Shown: piece by piece, positions 1 through 6,190 of the stretch
How the letters are laid out: every line of letters begins with the position of its first letter
Numbering within the stretch: the stretch's first letter is position 1
Origin: an uncultured Oscillospiraceae bacterium
Lineage (GTDB): Bacteria; Bacillota; Clostridia; Oscillospirales; Ruminococcaceae
DNA: 13,858 nucleotides
Direction of reading: 5' to 3'
Assembly (NCBI GenBank): GCA_900553955.1
Contig: USFO01000038.1
Location: forward strand, 1 to 13,858
Notes under the pieces: model-generated
Databases searched by the model: none
Told to the model about the DNA's origin: nothing
Seen by the model: the letters and a program-made list of their open reading frames with translations, nothing else
Translations under genes and position numbers: made by a program

Positions 1-388
1 TTTTTTCGTGAGATTTTCCGGCAAAGTCCCTGCTTTCGGAAAGGAACCACCCGGAGGAAAGGTCTATGTCAAAGTATATGTCCGCAGGGTAAATTCTGTT
101 CCAACGGTAGAGAATTATTTTCTCTGCGCGTTTTTCCGCCGCCGAAACAAGAATATTTTCCGCAAAGCAAAATTCGCCGTCACCCGCGTCAAAAAGAAAA
201 TTTTCGGAACCGTGCAAATCTGCCTGCGCCGCCTCGTCCTTAAATTGGCGCAGTGAATAGGCATTCATCCAAACGGGCGCGCCTGCCGCTTCGCAAATAA
301 GGTCGCGGCGCAGCGCCTTGTCCCGGCTTTGCCGCCGGTGGTTGAATCCGATTCCCATGCGGTCGTCAGCCGCAGATACCAAAATCAT
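1..388 (-). CDS. Conserved Clostridia protein catalogued as 'ribonuclease Z' (3' end cut by window edge)
   Basis: An open frame of 129 codons starts with ATG at 388 and runs off the left edge. The start overlaps the stop of the upstream GNAT gene in an ATGA, with a modest AGAGG four bases before it, so translation is probably coupled. Visible landmarks are an N-terminal MILVSAADD strand, the segment FNHRRQSRDKALR (residues 16-28), WMNAYS (40-45), GEFCFAEN (71-78), ILYRWNRIYPADIYFDIDL (92-110) and SHEK (126-129). From memory this matches a small family of about 130-140 residues, widespread in Clostridia, that annotation pipelines name ribonuclease Z, so probably only about ten residues are missing. 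I see no HxHxDH metal-binding motif, so the tRNA 3'-endonuclease label is doubtful. The gene assignment is good; the function is unknown. Confidence 0.6.
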   Translation of the reverse strand, partial: MILVSAADDRMGIGFNHRRQSRDKALRRDLICEAAGAPVWMNAYSLRQFKDEAAQADLHGSENFLFDAGDGEFCFAENILVSAAEKRAEKIILYRWNRIYPADIYFDIDLSSGWFLSESRDFAGKSHEK

Positions 389-948
389 TCTGCCTCTGTG
401 CGGTCTATGATTTCCGCAATTTCTTCCGGAGTGCGCTTGTAGGCGCGGCGGTAAAGCACCTCGCGCAGGGCTTCAAATTCCTCGCGGGTGATGTTCCTGC
501 CGTAGGTCATCAAAAGCAGCGGAACTTCGTTTCCGCCCTTTGAAATGGCGGGCTGAAGATATGGATACTCGTTAAGGCAAAAGCCGTTGCGCTGATAAAA
601 TCCGACTCTGCGAACCGCCATTTCGCCCTTTGGAGGCTCTGCCTCCAGCGTTACCATTTTGCCAAGGTGTTTTATCATATCGCCAAGCATTTTGCCGCCG
701 GCGCCGCCGTTTCGGAACTCCGGCGCCATGGCAAAATGATCTATGTGCGCCTTGTCGCCCAGATCCCACACGGACATAAAGCCTTTTATAACGCCGGTTT
801 CGTCGTCCTCAAGGATGTAAATTTTATAGTTCGGGTCGGCAAGCAGCTTTTTGTGCTCCTCATAGGTTCCGTGCTCGTCCCGAGGAAAGCTTTCTTCAAT
901 AATCTCGAATACTCTGTCGAAGTCGTTATCGGTAAAATCTCTTATCAT
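385..948 (-). CDS. GNAT family N-acetyltransferase
   Basis: This encodes a 187-residue acetyl-CoA-dependent acyltransferase of the Gcn5-related fold. The acetyl-CoA loop (motif A) is visible as RNGGAG at residues 79-84, right after the beta-strand HIDHFAMAPEF (68-78) and followed by the helix KMLGDMIKHL. A typical C-terminal GNAT segment, VGFYQRNGF (115-123), follows. The start chosen is ATG at 948, seven bases after a perfect GGAGG at 956-960; a TTG two codons upstream is only one base from that site and is unlikely. About 37 residues beyond the core, rich in Arg and Glu (REEFEALREVLYRRAYKR), form a helical C-terminal extension. It shares four bases with the following gene, so the two are co-translated. 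The substrate cannot be read from the sequence. Confidence 0.88.
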   Translation of the reverse strand: MIRDFTDNDFDRVFEIIEESFPRDEHGTYEEHKKLLADPNYKIYILEDDETGVIKGFMSVWDLGDKAHIDHFAMAPEFRNGGAGGKMLGDMIKHLGKMVTLEAEPPKGEMAVRRVGFYQRNGFCLNEYPYLQPAISKGGNEVPLLLMTYGRNITREEFEALREVLYRRAYKRTPEEIAEIIDRTEAE

Positions 949-1028
949 ATGCAAACCTCCGTTTATGATTTTGGGTGGGGCTTTGTGTTCTTGGCTTCAC
1001 TTTTTGCACTGCGGTTTTTGTGAGCGAA

Positions 1029-1059
1029 TCTCGGCTTCCCTTACATAGGGGAGCCGAGA
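1029..1059. repeat. Isolated 12-bp hairpin between two GNAT genes
   Basis: TCTCGGCTTCCC (1029-1040) and GGGGAGCCGAGA (1048-1059) pair over 12 positions, one of them G-T, around a seven-base loop. Neither strand has a T-run after the stem, so it is not a standard intrinsic terminator. It could attenuate readthrough from the upstream acetyltransferase gene, or be a worn copy of a dispersed short repeat. The rest of the 949-1084 gap shows no gene and no convincing promoter. Confidence 0.45.
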
Positions 1060-1084
1060 ACCGCGCTCAATACGCCTCTGTGCA

Positions 1085-1567
1085 TTATTCCTGTGCGGCT
1101 TTCGCCAGTGCTTCGCCTGCTAAGCGGTATGTGGTCCACTCGTCCATGGGGCGCGCGCCGAGGGAAAGGTAAAAGTCGATGCTCGGGCGATTCCAGTCAA
1201 GGCACACCCACTCAAGGCGCGCGCAGCCGCGCTCCCGAGCCACCGCCGCCAGCTTTTTAAGCAGCGCTTTGCCATAGCCGCAGCCGCGGAATTCCGGCAG
1301 GACGAAAATATCCTCCAGATGGATTCCGGGCTTGCCGGTAAAAGTAGAATAGTTGTAGAAGAAAAGCTCAAATCCGACCTCGCGGCCGTCCGCCACGGCG
1401 AAGATAACCTCCGCGCGGTGCTCGTCAAAAAGCTGCTTTTCCACCATCTCCGGAGTGTTCAACACCTCGTCGGTCATTTTTTCGTATTCCGCGATGCGCA
1501 TGATGAAATCGAAAATCAGCGCCGCGTCCTTCCGCTGTGCAAAACGGAAGCTAAGCTTGTCAGACAT
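1085..1567 (-). CDS. GNAT acetyltransferase, spermidine/diamine N-acetyltransferase-like
   Basis: The 160-residue protein is a single GNAT domain. Motif A is RGCGYG (residues 94-99) after the strand HLEDIFVLPEF (83-93). Downstream, LDWNRPSIDFYLSLGA (123-138) holds the conserved W-N and the FY of motif B. This LEDIFV...RGxGxG...WNxPSIxFY order resembles the SSAT (spermidine/spermine acetyltransferase) branch, so a small amine substrate is plausible but unproven. The start chosen is ATG at 1567: CAGGAGG (1574-1580) sits six bases upstream. A longer reading from ATG at 1594 is rejected because it lies at the predicted transcription start just below an extended -10 at 1597-1605. It lies 136 bp upstream of the other GNAT gene on the same strand. 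Confidence 0.88.
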   Translation of the reverse strand: MSDKLSFRFAQRKDAALIFDFIMRIAEYEKMTDEVLNTPEMVEKQLFDEHRAEVIFAVADGREVGFELFFYNYSTFTGKPGIHLEDIFVLPEFRGCGYGKALLKKLAAVARERGCARLEWVCLDWNRPSIDFYLSLGARPMDEWTTYRLAGEALAKAAQE

Positions 1568-1596
1568 ATCAAACCTCCTGTAAATGCGATACATGT

Positions 1597-1605
1597 ATTA
1601 TACCA
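1597..1605 (-). promoter_or_regulatory. Extended -10 promoter of the SSAT-like gene
   Basis: On the minus strand TGGTATAAT is a perfect TGn extension plus consensus -10 hexamer (1597-1602). No good -35 is present, as expected for extended -10 promoters. Transcription would begin near 1590, leaving a short leader before the GGAGG at 1574-1580. Confidence 0.7.
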
Positions 1606-1717
1606 CACCTTGCGGGAAAAGAAAAGCGGGTTTTTCGGCGGAAGGCGGCAGCTCGGGTTCGCCTTCCCAAAAGCTTTCGCTCGCCAATCGGCGCTTACTG
1701 CCGGCAAGTTTCTCCGT

Positions 1718-1867
1718 TGTGGAAAACTCAAGTTTTCAACATTGCACTAAACATTTCCAAAGCCAACATATTCGCCCTCAAAAGCTGCTGATTTTTGTGG
1801 AAAACTCGGCTAATGTTGAAAACTTTGTTGAAAGATTGTTGAAAAGTTGAAGATTTCGGTGGAAAAG
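1718..1867. repeat. Cluster of GTKGAAAAS motifs
   Basis: Within 150 bp there are two TGTGGAAAAC (1718-1727, 1796-1805), an inverted GTTTTCAAC (1732-1740), GTTGAAAAC (1815-1823), GTTGAAAG (1827-1834), GTTGAAAAG (1838-1846) and GTGGAAAAG (1859-1867). The first pair forms a hairpin around GAAAACT-CA-AGTTTTC (1722-1737). TGTGGAAAA differs in one position from the DnaA box TGTGGATAA. The motifs could be protein-binding sites, or a byproduct of repeated Phe-Ser-Thr codons in a decayed reading frame on the minus strand. Confidence 0.5.
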
Positions 1868-2006
1868 TGGCAAAAAATGCGGTTTCGGCTTTTCTTCATC
1901 TTTCTTTTCTTTCTTGGAGTGTTTGTGTTTGTTTTTGTTGTTGTTTTTGTGTTTGTGTCTATTAGGCATGTTTGCCATTTTTGCCATAACGCCTTTTGCA
2001 AAAAAA
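1778..2006 (-). pseudogene. Probable frame-shifted C-terminal tail of the DUF6291 gene (AC-rich low complexity)
   Basis: Directly after the stop of the DUF6291 gene, the next frame stays open from upstream of 2006 to a TGA at 1778. It reads NNFFAKGVMAKMANMPNRH, then a run of about 20 residues made of Lys, His and Asn, then KKEKKDEEKPKPHF and repeats of the Phe-Ser-Thr type. Related phage-type DUF6291 proteins, as I recall, continue after their basic core into just such low-complexity tails. A one-base slip around AAGAAGAATAATTTTTTT (about 2000-2015) would join both parts. Between 1606 and 1777 I see only the GTKGAAAAS motifs and no gene. A simple non-coding spacer is the alternative. Confidence 0.35.
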
Positions 2007-2339
2007 TTATTCTTCTTTGTTCCAACGGGCAGCCGCACCTTTTTTCCCCGCGGCACGACGCTTCAAAACAACCTTTTTGTAACGCTCGATATCGCGGTCA
2101 ACCTGCCATTTGAGGAAGTTCAGCATGGCGGCAGAGTGCCCATCGTCAAGCTCCGGAAGAACGCCGGTTTCAGCATAATTCGCAACGGCGCGTATAACCT
2201 CGCCAAATTCCTCGTCGGAAAGCGGGTCAAGGCTGTGGATGGTGGTGAGGAACAAAAATACGCCTTGTATTTTGATGTCATCCATTTCCTGCTCCTCGGT
2301 GATTTCAGATTCAAGCTCAAGTTCTTTGTTTTCGGTCAT
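2007..2339 (-). CDS. DUF6291-like protein, phage/replication-associated type
   Basis: The 110-residue protein has an acidic N-terminus (residues 3-21), a helical core with the pattern SDEEFGEVIRAVANYAETGVLPEL (41-64) and AAMLNFLKWQVDRDIERY (70-87), and a basic end KRRAAGKKGAAARW (93-106). This order, in which a core of helices is followed by a 'xKRxxxGKKGxxAR' stretch, is that of DUF6291 proteins, found in prophages and in mobile regions near replication genes; no activity is established. The start at ATG 2339 has GGAG seven bases upstream (2347-2350); the ATG at 2345 is too close to it. The gene looks C-terminally short for the family, and the DNA after it carries a plausible out-of-frame tail. 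It has no phage neighbours here. Confidence 0.62.
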   Translation of the reverse strand: MTENKELELESEITEEQEMDDIKIQGVFLFLTTIHSLDPLSDEEFGEVIRAVANYAETGVLPELDDGHSAAMLNFLKWQVDRDIERYKKVVLKRRAAGKKGAAARWNKEE

Positions 2340-2632
2340 AATCATTCTCCTTTCCTTTATAAATTTTCTTACGGCTTTTTAGCAGCGCTGCTTTTTTTCA
2401 CCGTACAAGCATAGTAGCATACCGAAACGCAAATTTGTGATGAAGTTTTCTTTTCGGCGAATTTTTTTGTAAAAAGAGCCTGACAGCAAAAAATATTTTT
2501 CATTTTGCATATTGAAAATCAGAATGTTGCATTTTTTTGCAGCGAAGCCACATTCACAGAATTTGCCGCGGATAAATCGCGCCGTGCTGCGCTGACTATT
2601 AACGAACAAAAAAATCACAAAGGAGCATATAT
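2340..2632. other. Divergent intergenic region
   Basis: This 293-bp AT-rich stretch separates the minus-strand DUF6291 gene from the plus-strand 53-codon gene. The only promoter I can support is the extended -10 on the minus strand at 2411-2419. A 79-codon minus-strand frame here has biased, non-protein-like composition and no ribosome binding site. I found no clear plus-strand promoter for the small gene. Confidence 0.5.
2411..2419 (-). promoter_or_regulatory. Extended -10 element upstream of the DUF6291 gene
   Basis: On the minus strand TGCTACTAT gives a TGn extension and a TACTAT hexamer (5 of 6 to consensus). It lies about 70 bases before the start codon at 2339. No good -35 accompanies it, so this is a moderate call. 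Confidence 0.4.
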
Positions 2633-2794
2633 ATGAAGGAATACCGCATTTCCATTGACAATGCCGCGGCGCTTTTTTACGAGCAGGTAGCGAAAAGGGC
2701 GCATATGCCGCCGGAACGCATTATGGCAACGGCGCTGCTGCGCTTGGCGGGGCAAATTTCCGCCGAAGCCATTTCTGCAAGAAACGAAAAATAA
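2633..2794 (+). CDS. Small protein with ribbon-helix-helix-like layout (53 aa)
   Basis: ATG at 2633 follows AAAGGAG (2619-2625) by seven bases, and the frame closes with TAA at 2792-2794. The product has one short amphipathic strand (EYRISID, residues 3-9), a helix (AALFYEQVAKRAHM, 12-25), a turn with two prolines (PPE, 26-28) and a second helix (RIMATALLRLAGQISAEAIS, 29-48). That strand-helix-turn-helix layout and length fit a ribbon-helix-helix (CopG/Arc-type) DNA-binding dimer, such as a regulator or antitoxin, but I do not recognise a specific family. It lies just upstream of tsaD on the same strand; tsaD has its own promoter between them. No toxin gene partner is visible. Confidence is high that it is translated and low for the fold. 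Confidence 0.62.
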   Translation: MKEYRISIDNAAALFYEQVAKRAHMPPERIMATALLRLAGQISAEAISARNEK

Positions 2795-2820
2795 AATTGC
2801 AAAAATCTTTTGAAATACTG

Positions 2821-2849
2821 TTGTAAAAATCGTCGGGCTGCGCTATAAT
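2821..2849 (+). promoter_or_regulatory. Sigma-A-type promoter of tsaD
   Basis: A -35 TTGTAA (2821-2826, 4 of 6) and a perfect -10 TATAAT (2844-2849) are separated by 17 bases. Transcription should start near 2856, giving a leader of about 30 bases that contains the GGAGG at 2872-2876. Confidence 0.75.
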
Positions 2850-2886
2850 AATACCGTACTAAAGAAAAAGTGGAGGTATCGCTTCC

Positions 2887-3900
2887 TTGAAAATTCTTTC
2901 AATCGAATCCTCCTGCGATGAAACCGCGGCAGCGGTCATCGAGGACGGCAGAAAAATAATCTCCTCCGTAATCAATACGCAGGTGGCGGAGCACGGGCTT
3001 TACGGCGGCGTTGTGCCTGAAATTGCCAGCCGCCGTCACACCGAAAACATAGTCGGAGTTGTGGAGCAGGCGCTTGCTGACGCCGAAATGCCCCTTTCCG
3101 ATGTCGACTACATAGCCGTCACCGCCGCGCCCGGGCTTATCGGCGCGCTGCTCGTGGGGGTGAGCTTCGCCAAGGGGCTTTCCCTCGCCACCGGCAAGCC
3201 GTTGATTCCGGTGCACCATCTGCGGGGGCACATTGCGGCGAACTACCTTGCTCACCCGGATTTGGAGCCGCCGTTCCTCTGCCTTGTGGTGTCCGGCGGG
3301 CACAGCCACATTGTGGAGGTTTCCGACTATACGAAGTTCAAAATACTGGGCAAAACCCGCGACGACGCAGCGGGCGAAGCCTTTGACAAGGCGGCGCGCG
3401 CCATGGGTCTGCCCTATCCCGGCGGCGTTTCCCTTGATAAAATGTCCCAACAGGGCGACCCGAAGGCCTTTCAGCTTCCGAAGCCCAAAGTGGAGGGCGC
3501 GCCCCTCGATATGAGCTTTTCCGGACTGAAAACCGCCGTGGTGAACATCCTGCACAATGCGGAGCAGCGCGGCGAAACGGTGAACATTCCCGACCTCTGC
3601 GCCTCCTATCAGAATGTCATTTGCCACGCTCTGGTCGACCGGCTTATGCTCGCTGCGGAGGAGGGCGGCTATACGACCATTGCCGCCGCCGGCGGCGTTT
3701 CGGCAAACTCCTGCCTGCGCGCTCTGCTTGAGCGGGAATGCAAACGCCGCCACCTGCGGCTCTTTGTTCCGCCGCTGGAGCTGTGCGGCGACAATGCCGC
3801 CATGATAGGCTCCCAGGCGTATTACGAAGCCCTTGCGGGGCATTTCGCAGATCTTTCTCTGAACGCTATGCCGACGATGCCCATTGATGAGGAATTTTGA
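2887..3900 (+). CDS. tsaD: tRNA N6-adenosine threonylcarbamoyltransferase TsaD
   Basis: TsaD transfers the threonylcarbamoyl group from threonylcarbamoyl-AMP to A37 of ANN-decoding tRNAs, in the cytoplasm, together with TsaB and TsaE. The 337-residue product has the family's full length and its ASKHA-fold signatures: N-terminal ILSIESSCDETA (residues 3-14), the metal-binding HLRGH with His111 and His115, the nucleotide-binding VVSGGHSH (134-141), DDAAGEAFDK (159-168), FSGLKTA (211-217), AAGGVSAN (267-274) and the third metal ligand in CGDNAAM (Asp302). The start is TTG at 2887, ten bases after GGAGG, because the conserved N-terminus begins exactly there and no ATG is nearby. It has its own promoter and converges with the operon holding tsaC, the enzyme for the preceding step. 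Nothing is missing from the active site. Confidence 0.98.
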   Translation: MKILSIESSCDETAAAVIEDGRKIISSVINTQVAEHGLYGGVVPEIASRRHTENIVGVVEQALADAEMPLSDVDYIAVTAAPGLIGALLVGVSFAKGLSLATGKPLIPVHHLRGHIAANYLAHPDLEPPFLCLVVSGGHSHIVEVSDYTKFKILGKTRDDAAGEAFDKAARAMGLPYPGGVSLDKMSQQGDPKAFQLPKPKVEGAPLDMSFSGLKTAVVNILHNAEQRGETVNIPDLCASYQNVICHALVDRLMLAAEEGGYTTIAAAGGVSANSCLRALLERECKRRHLRLFVPPLELCGDNAAMIGSQAYYEALAGHFADLSLNAMPTMPIDEEF

Positions 3901-3942
3901 GCAATTCGGAATGCGGAATGTTGAATAACACACAACACCAAA

Positions 3943-4077
3943 TCTGTGCACGGCGCGGCAGCGCCCTTGCCTCGCCTTTGCAAGGCAAAGGCGACTTGAA
4001 CAAAAACGAAAGACACCCCTGATGGGTTTCTTTCGTTACTATCTTCCTTTCCGATAACATATAGTCTTATGCACAGA
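3943..4077. repeat. Possible 135-bp MITE-like element downstream of tsaD
   Basis: Perfect 8-bp terminal inverted repeats TCTGTGCA (3943-3950) and TGCACAGA (4070-4077) enclose two further dyads: CGCCTTTGC / GCAAAGGCG (3973-3993, nine perfect pairs, loop of three) and CGAAAGACACCC / GGGTTTCTTTCG (4007-4035, one mismatch, loop of five). It carries no gene. It is preceded by a short direct repeat, GGAATGCGGAATG (3908-3920). The small size, terminal repeats and internal hairpins fit a non-autonomous element or a dispersed intergenic repeat. No target-site duplication is evident, so chance remains possible. Confidence 0.35.
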
Positions 4078-4102
4078 AAAAATCCTGCTGCGCAGGATTT
4101 TT
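4077..4102 (-). terminator. Intrinsic terminator of the prfA-tsaC-coaE-aminopeptidase operon
   Basis: AAAAATCCTGC (4078-4088) pairs with GCAGGATTTTT (4092-4102) around a three-base loop. Read on the minus strand, the stem ends in six T (4082-4077), the expected form for termination after the aminopeptidase gene that ends at 4160. The T-rich arm may also work on the plus strand. Confidence 0.75.
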
Positions 4103-4112
4103 CGACAGACAG

Positions 4113-4146
4113 AACCGCCCTCAGCTTTCGCTGAGGGCGGTTTTCT
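4113..4146 (+). terminator. Intrinsic terminator for tsaD
   Basis: CCGCCCTCAGC (4115-4125) and GCTGAGGGCGG (4130-4140) form an 11-bp perfect GC-rich stem with a TTTC loop, extended by AA-TT pairs, and the plus strand continues TTTTCTTC. It lies about 210 bases after tsaD and is placed back-to-back with the minus-strand terminator, as usual between convergent genes. Confidence 0.75.
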
Positions 4147-4159
4147 TCGTATAACAAAA

Positions 4160-5566
4160 TTATTTTGCGTTATAGAATGCTTCGGAGGCCTTGTGCATCA
4201 TGAAGATGTCTATCTTGGAGGCTATCTCCATGGGAGCGTGCATGGAAAGGAGCGGTACGCCCACATCGATGGTGTCCACCTCGAGGCGGGAAATGTACTT
4301 AGCAACGGTGCCGCCGCCGCCCTCGTTGACCTTGCCGAGCTCGCCGGTCTGCCAGAGAACTTCGCCGTCGTTCATAATCTTGCGAATTTCGCCTACGAAC
4401 TCCGCGGGAGCGTCGTTGGTGCTGTTTTTGCCGCCGGAACCGGTGTATTTGGTGACAACAATGCCGTAATTGAGGTATGCGGAGTTGTTTTTCTCATGAA
4501 CACTGTCGAAGGTGGGGTCGACGGCGCAGTTTACATCGGCAGAAATGCATTTACTGTGGCTGAGGATGACATGGCCGGGAATTCCGTAGGGGCGGCCGAG
4601 ATCCATGGCGAAGTAGGAGAGCATTTTGCTGTTCATACCGGTGGGGCCGTCGGAGCCGGTTTCCTCCTTATCCGCAAAGCAGGCAACCGCGGTGTATTCC
4701 GGGTCTGCTGCAAGTATGCCGGTAAGCTCGCCGTAAGCGCAGACTCTGTCGTCATGACCGTAGGAGCCGATAAGGCTTCTGTCAAAGCCGACGTCCCGGG
4801 CTTTTCCCGCAGGAACCATGGTAAGCTCCGCAGACTGGAAGTCCTCCTCCACAATGCCATATTTATCGAAGAGAAGGTTTGCGATGTTGAGTTTAACCTT
4901 CTCGCTTACTGCATCATCTCTGAACGGAATGGAGCCGATGAGGATATTAAGCTCCTCGCCGCGGATGCCGTCGCCGAGCTTTCTGTCCATCTGCTCCTTT
5001 GCAAGGTGCGGGAGCAAATCGGTAACGCAGAAAACAGGGTCGTTCTCGTCCTCGCCGACATTGACGGTGACGGAGGTGCCGTCCTTGCGAACAACAACAC
5101 CGTGGAGCGCCAGCGGAATGGTGGTCCACTGATATCTCTTGATGCCGCCGTAGTAGTGGGTCTTAAAGAGCGCAAGCTCCTTGTCCTCGTAAAGGGGGTT
5201 CGGCTTCAGGTCAAGGCGGGGGGAGTCGATGTGCGCAGCCGCAATGTGAAGTCCTTCTTCGAGAGGACGGCGGCCGATTTTCGCAAAGAGGAACGCTTTG
5301 TTGCGGTTGTTTATGTAGACCTTGTCGCCTGCAACATATTTTTTGCCCGGCTCAAAGGGAACAAAGCCCTCTTTTTCGAGCATGGGAATGCACCAGTCGA
5401 TGAACTCGCGTTCGGTTTTGCAGGTGCTGATGAACTCTTTGTAGTTTTCGCAGTAATCATAGGCTTCGGATACCTGCTCCTCTGAAAGCTTCAGTCCGCC
5501 GTTTTTTGGGGAACGAAGCAGCTTTTCCTGAAGAAGCTGACCCGGAGTTTTTTCTTTTTCGCTCAT
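4160..5566 (-). CDS. M18 family aminopeptidase
   Basis: This is a cytoplasmic dizinc exopeptidase that removes N-terminal residues from peptides. The 468-residue length fits the M18 family. Zinc and catalytic motifs are visible in order: AAHIDSPR with His112, SYGHDDR with Asp272/Asp273, DKEETGSDG with Glu301/Glu302 (catalytic base and ligand), SADVNCAVDPTF with Asp344, and LSMHAPMEI with His443. The Gly-rich EGGGGT (415-420) is also typical. The start at ATG 5566 has AAAGGAG 11 bases upstream (5578-5584); a TTG at 5590 overlaps that site's leader and would add eight unconserved residues. It follows the lytic transglycosylase gene after 51 bases and is the last gene of the operon; a weak promoter may lie in the gap. 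The specific M18 subgroup (acidic-residue or broad) cannot be told. Confidence 0.96.
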   Translation of the reverse strand: MSEKEKTPGQLLQEKLLRSPKNGGLKLSEEQVSEAYDYCENYKEFISTCKTEREFIDWCIPMLEKEGFVPFEPGKKYVAGDKVYINNRNKAFLFAKIGRRPLEEGLHIAAAHIDSPRLDLKPNPLYEDKELALFKTHYYGGIKRYQWTTIPLALHGVVVRKDGTSVTVNVGEDENDPVFCVTDLLPHLAKEQMDRKLGDGIRGEELNILIGSIPFRDDAVSEKVKLNIANLLFDKYGIVEEDFQSAELTMVPAGKARDVGFDRSLIGSYGHDDRVCAYGELTGILAADPEYTAVACFADKEETGSDGPTGMNSKMLSYFAMDLGRPYGIPGHVILSHSKCISADVNCAVDPTFDSVHEKNNSAYLNYGIVVTKYTGSGGKNSTNDAPAEFVGEIRKIMNDGEVLWQTGELGKVNEGGGGTVAKYISRLEVDTIDVGVPLLSMHAPMEIASKIDIFMMHKASEAFYNAK

Positions 5567-5593
5567 GGTTTTCTTTTCTCCTTTATGCAATTT

Positions 5594-5621
5594 ATTTTAA
5601 GTGAATTTATGCAAAAGTCAC
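5594..5621 (-). promoter_or_regulatory. Possible internal promoter for the M18 aminopeptidase gene
   Basis: On the minus strand GTGACT (5616-5621, 4 of 6) and TAAAAT (5594-5599, 5 of 6) are 16 bases apart, at the very end of the transglycosylase gene. It could give the peptidase extra expression independent of the operon. Such matches are common in AT-rich gaps. Confidence 0.3.
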
Positions 5622-6190
5622 TCGAAGTCGTAAACGGACATATATCCGTCCCGGTAGGAGCTGACTTTTTCAACGTATTTTGAGGTTTCGCTGTATGGAA
5701 TGTTGTACAGCGTTTCGCCATCGGAGGAATATTCGGGGTTTTGGAGCCATTTTTTCACGGCGTTAGGACCTGCGTTATAGGCGGCGTAAACCGTTCGCCA
5801 GTTGCCGAAGCTTTTGTAAAGATAGGAAAGCAGCCATGTTCCGTAGTCGATATTCACCTCCGGCGTATAGAAATCGTCCCATTCCGCGCCGGTTGCGCCG
5901 CGGTAATAGTCAATCCATTCGTAGGTGGTCTTTGTGACCTGCATAAGCCCTCTTGCCCCCACCCTGCTCTCCGCCTCCGGATTGAAATTGCTTTCGGCGC
6001 GGATAACGGCAAAGACCACGGAAACCGGCACGCCGTTTTCCTTGGCCTTTTGCTTCACTATTTCCTCGTATTTTATGGGGTACGCCCAATGCTCCAGCAT
6101 TTTTGTTGAGCGGTTCATCATAATGTCCGCAAAAATCAAAAACGCGAGTATCAGCACCAAAAGTATGGCGCTTTTTATTGTTTTGCTCAA
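5618..6190 (-). CDS. Membrane-anchored lytic transglycosylase (SLT domain)
   Basis: The 190-residue protein has a short basic N-terminus and one hydrophobic segment (residues 8-25), which acts as a signal anchor and places the rest outside the membrane. The SLT lysozyme-like domain covers about 42-185: catalytic Glu66 in AVIRAESNFNP, GARGLMQV (78-85), NIDYGTWLLSYL (113-124), AAYNAGP (136-142) and IPYSETSKYVEKV (164-176), all hallmarks of the Slt70/MltE-type family that cleaves peptidoglycan strands to 1,6-anhydromuropeptides. The start is TTG at 6190, overlapping the coaE stop as TTGA, with GGAGG seven bases upstream (6198-6202) inside coaE; an out-of-frame ATG at 6197 is not usable. The coaE-transglycosylase pair is, as I recall, a common Clostridia arrangement. 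Confidence 0.95.
   Translation of the reverse strand: MSKTIKSAILLVLILAFLIFADIMMNRSTKMLEHWAYPIKYEEIVKQKAKENGVPVSVVFAVIRAESNFNPEAESRVGARGLMQVTKTTYEWIDYYRGATGAEWDDFYTPEVNIDYGTWLLSYLYKSFGNWRTVYAAYNAGPNAVKKWLQNPEYSSDGETLYNIPYSETSKYVEKVSSYRDGYMSVYDFE

Noticed and set aside
1718..1867. Chromosomal replication origin
   Set aside because: DnaA-box-like motifs are present but no dnaA, dnaN, rnpA or rpmH is nearby, and no box matches the consensus exactly.
2379..2618. 79-codon minus-strand frame before the DUF6291 gene
   Set aside because: No ribosome binding site, biased composition, and it covers the predicted extended -10 promoter.
2899..3951. 350-codon frame opposite tsaD
   Set aside because: It is antisense to a complete, clearly recognisable tsaD and owes its length to the GC-rich third codon positions; its product has no recognisable motif.
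4193..5485. 430-codon plus-strand frame opposite the M18 aminopeptidase gene
   Set aside because: Antisense shadow of a full-length M18 gene with all its motifs; no ribosome binding site and a Val/Ala-rich composition.
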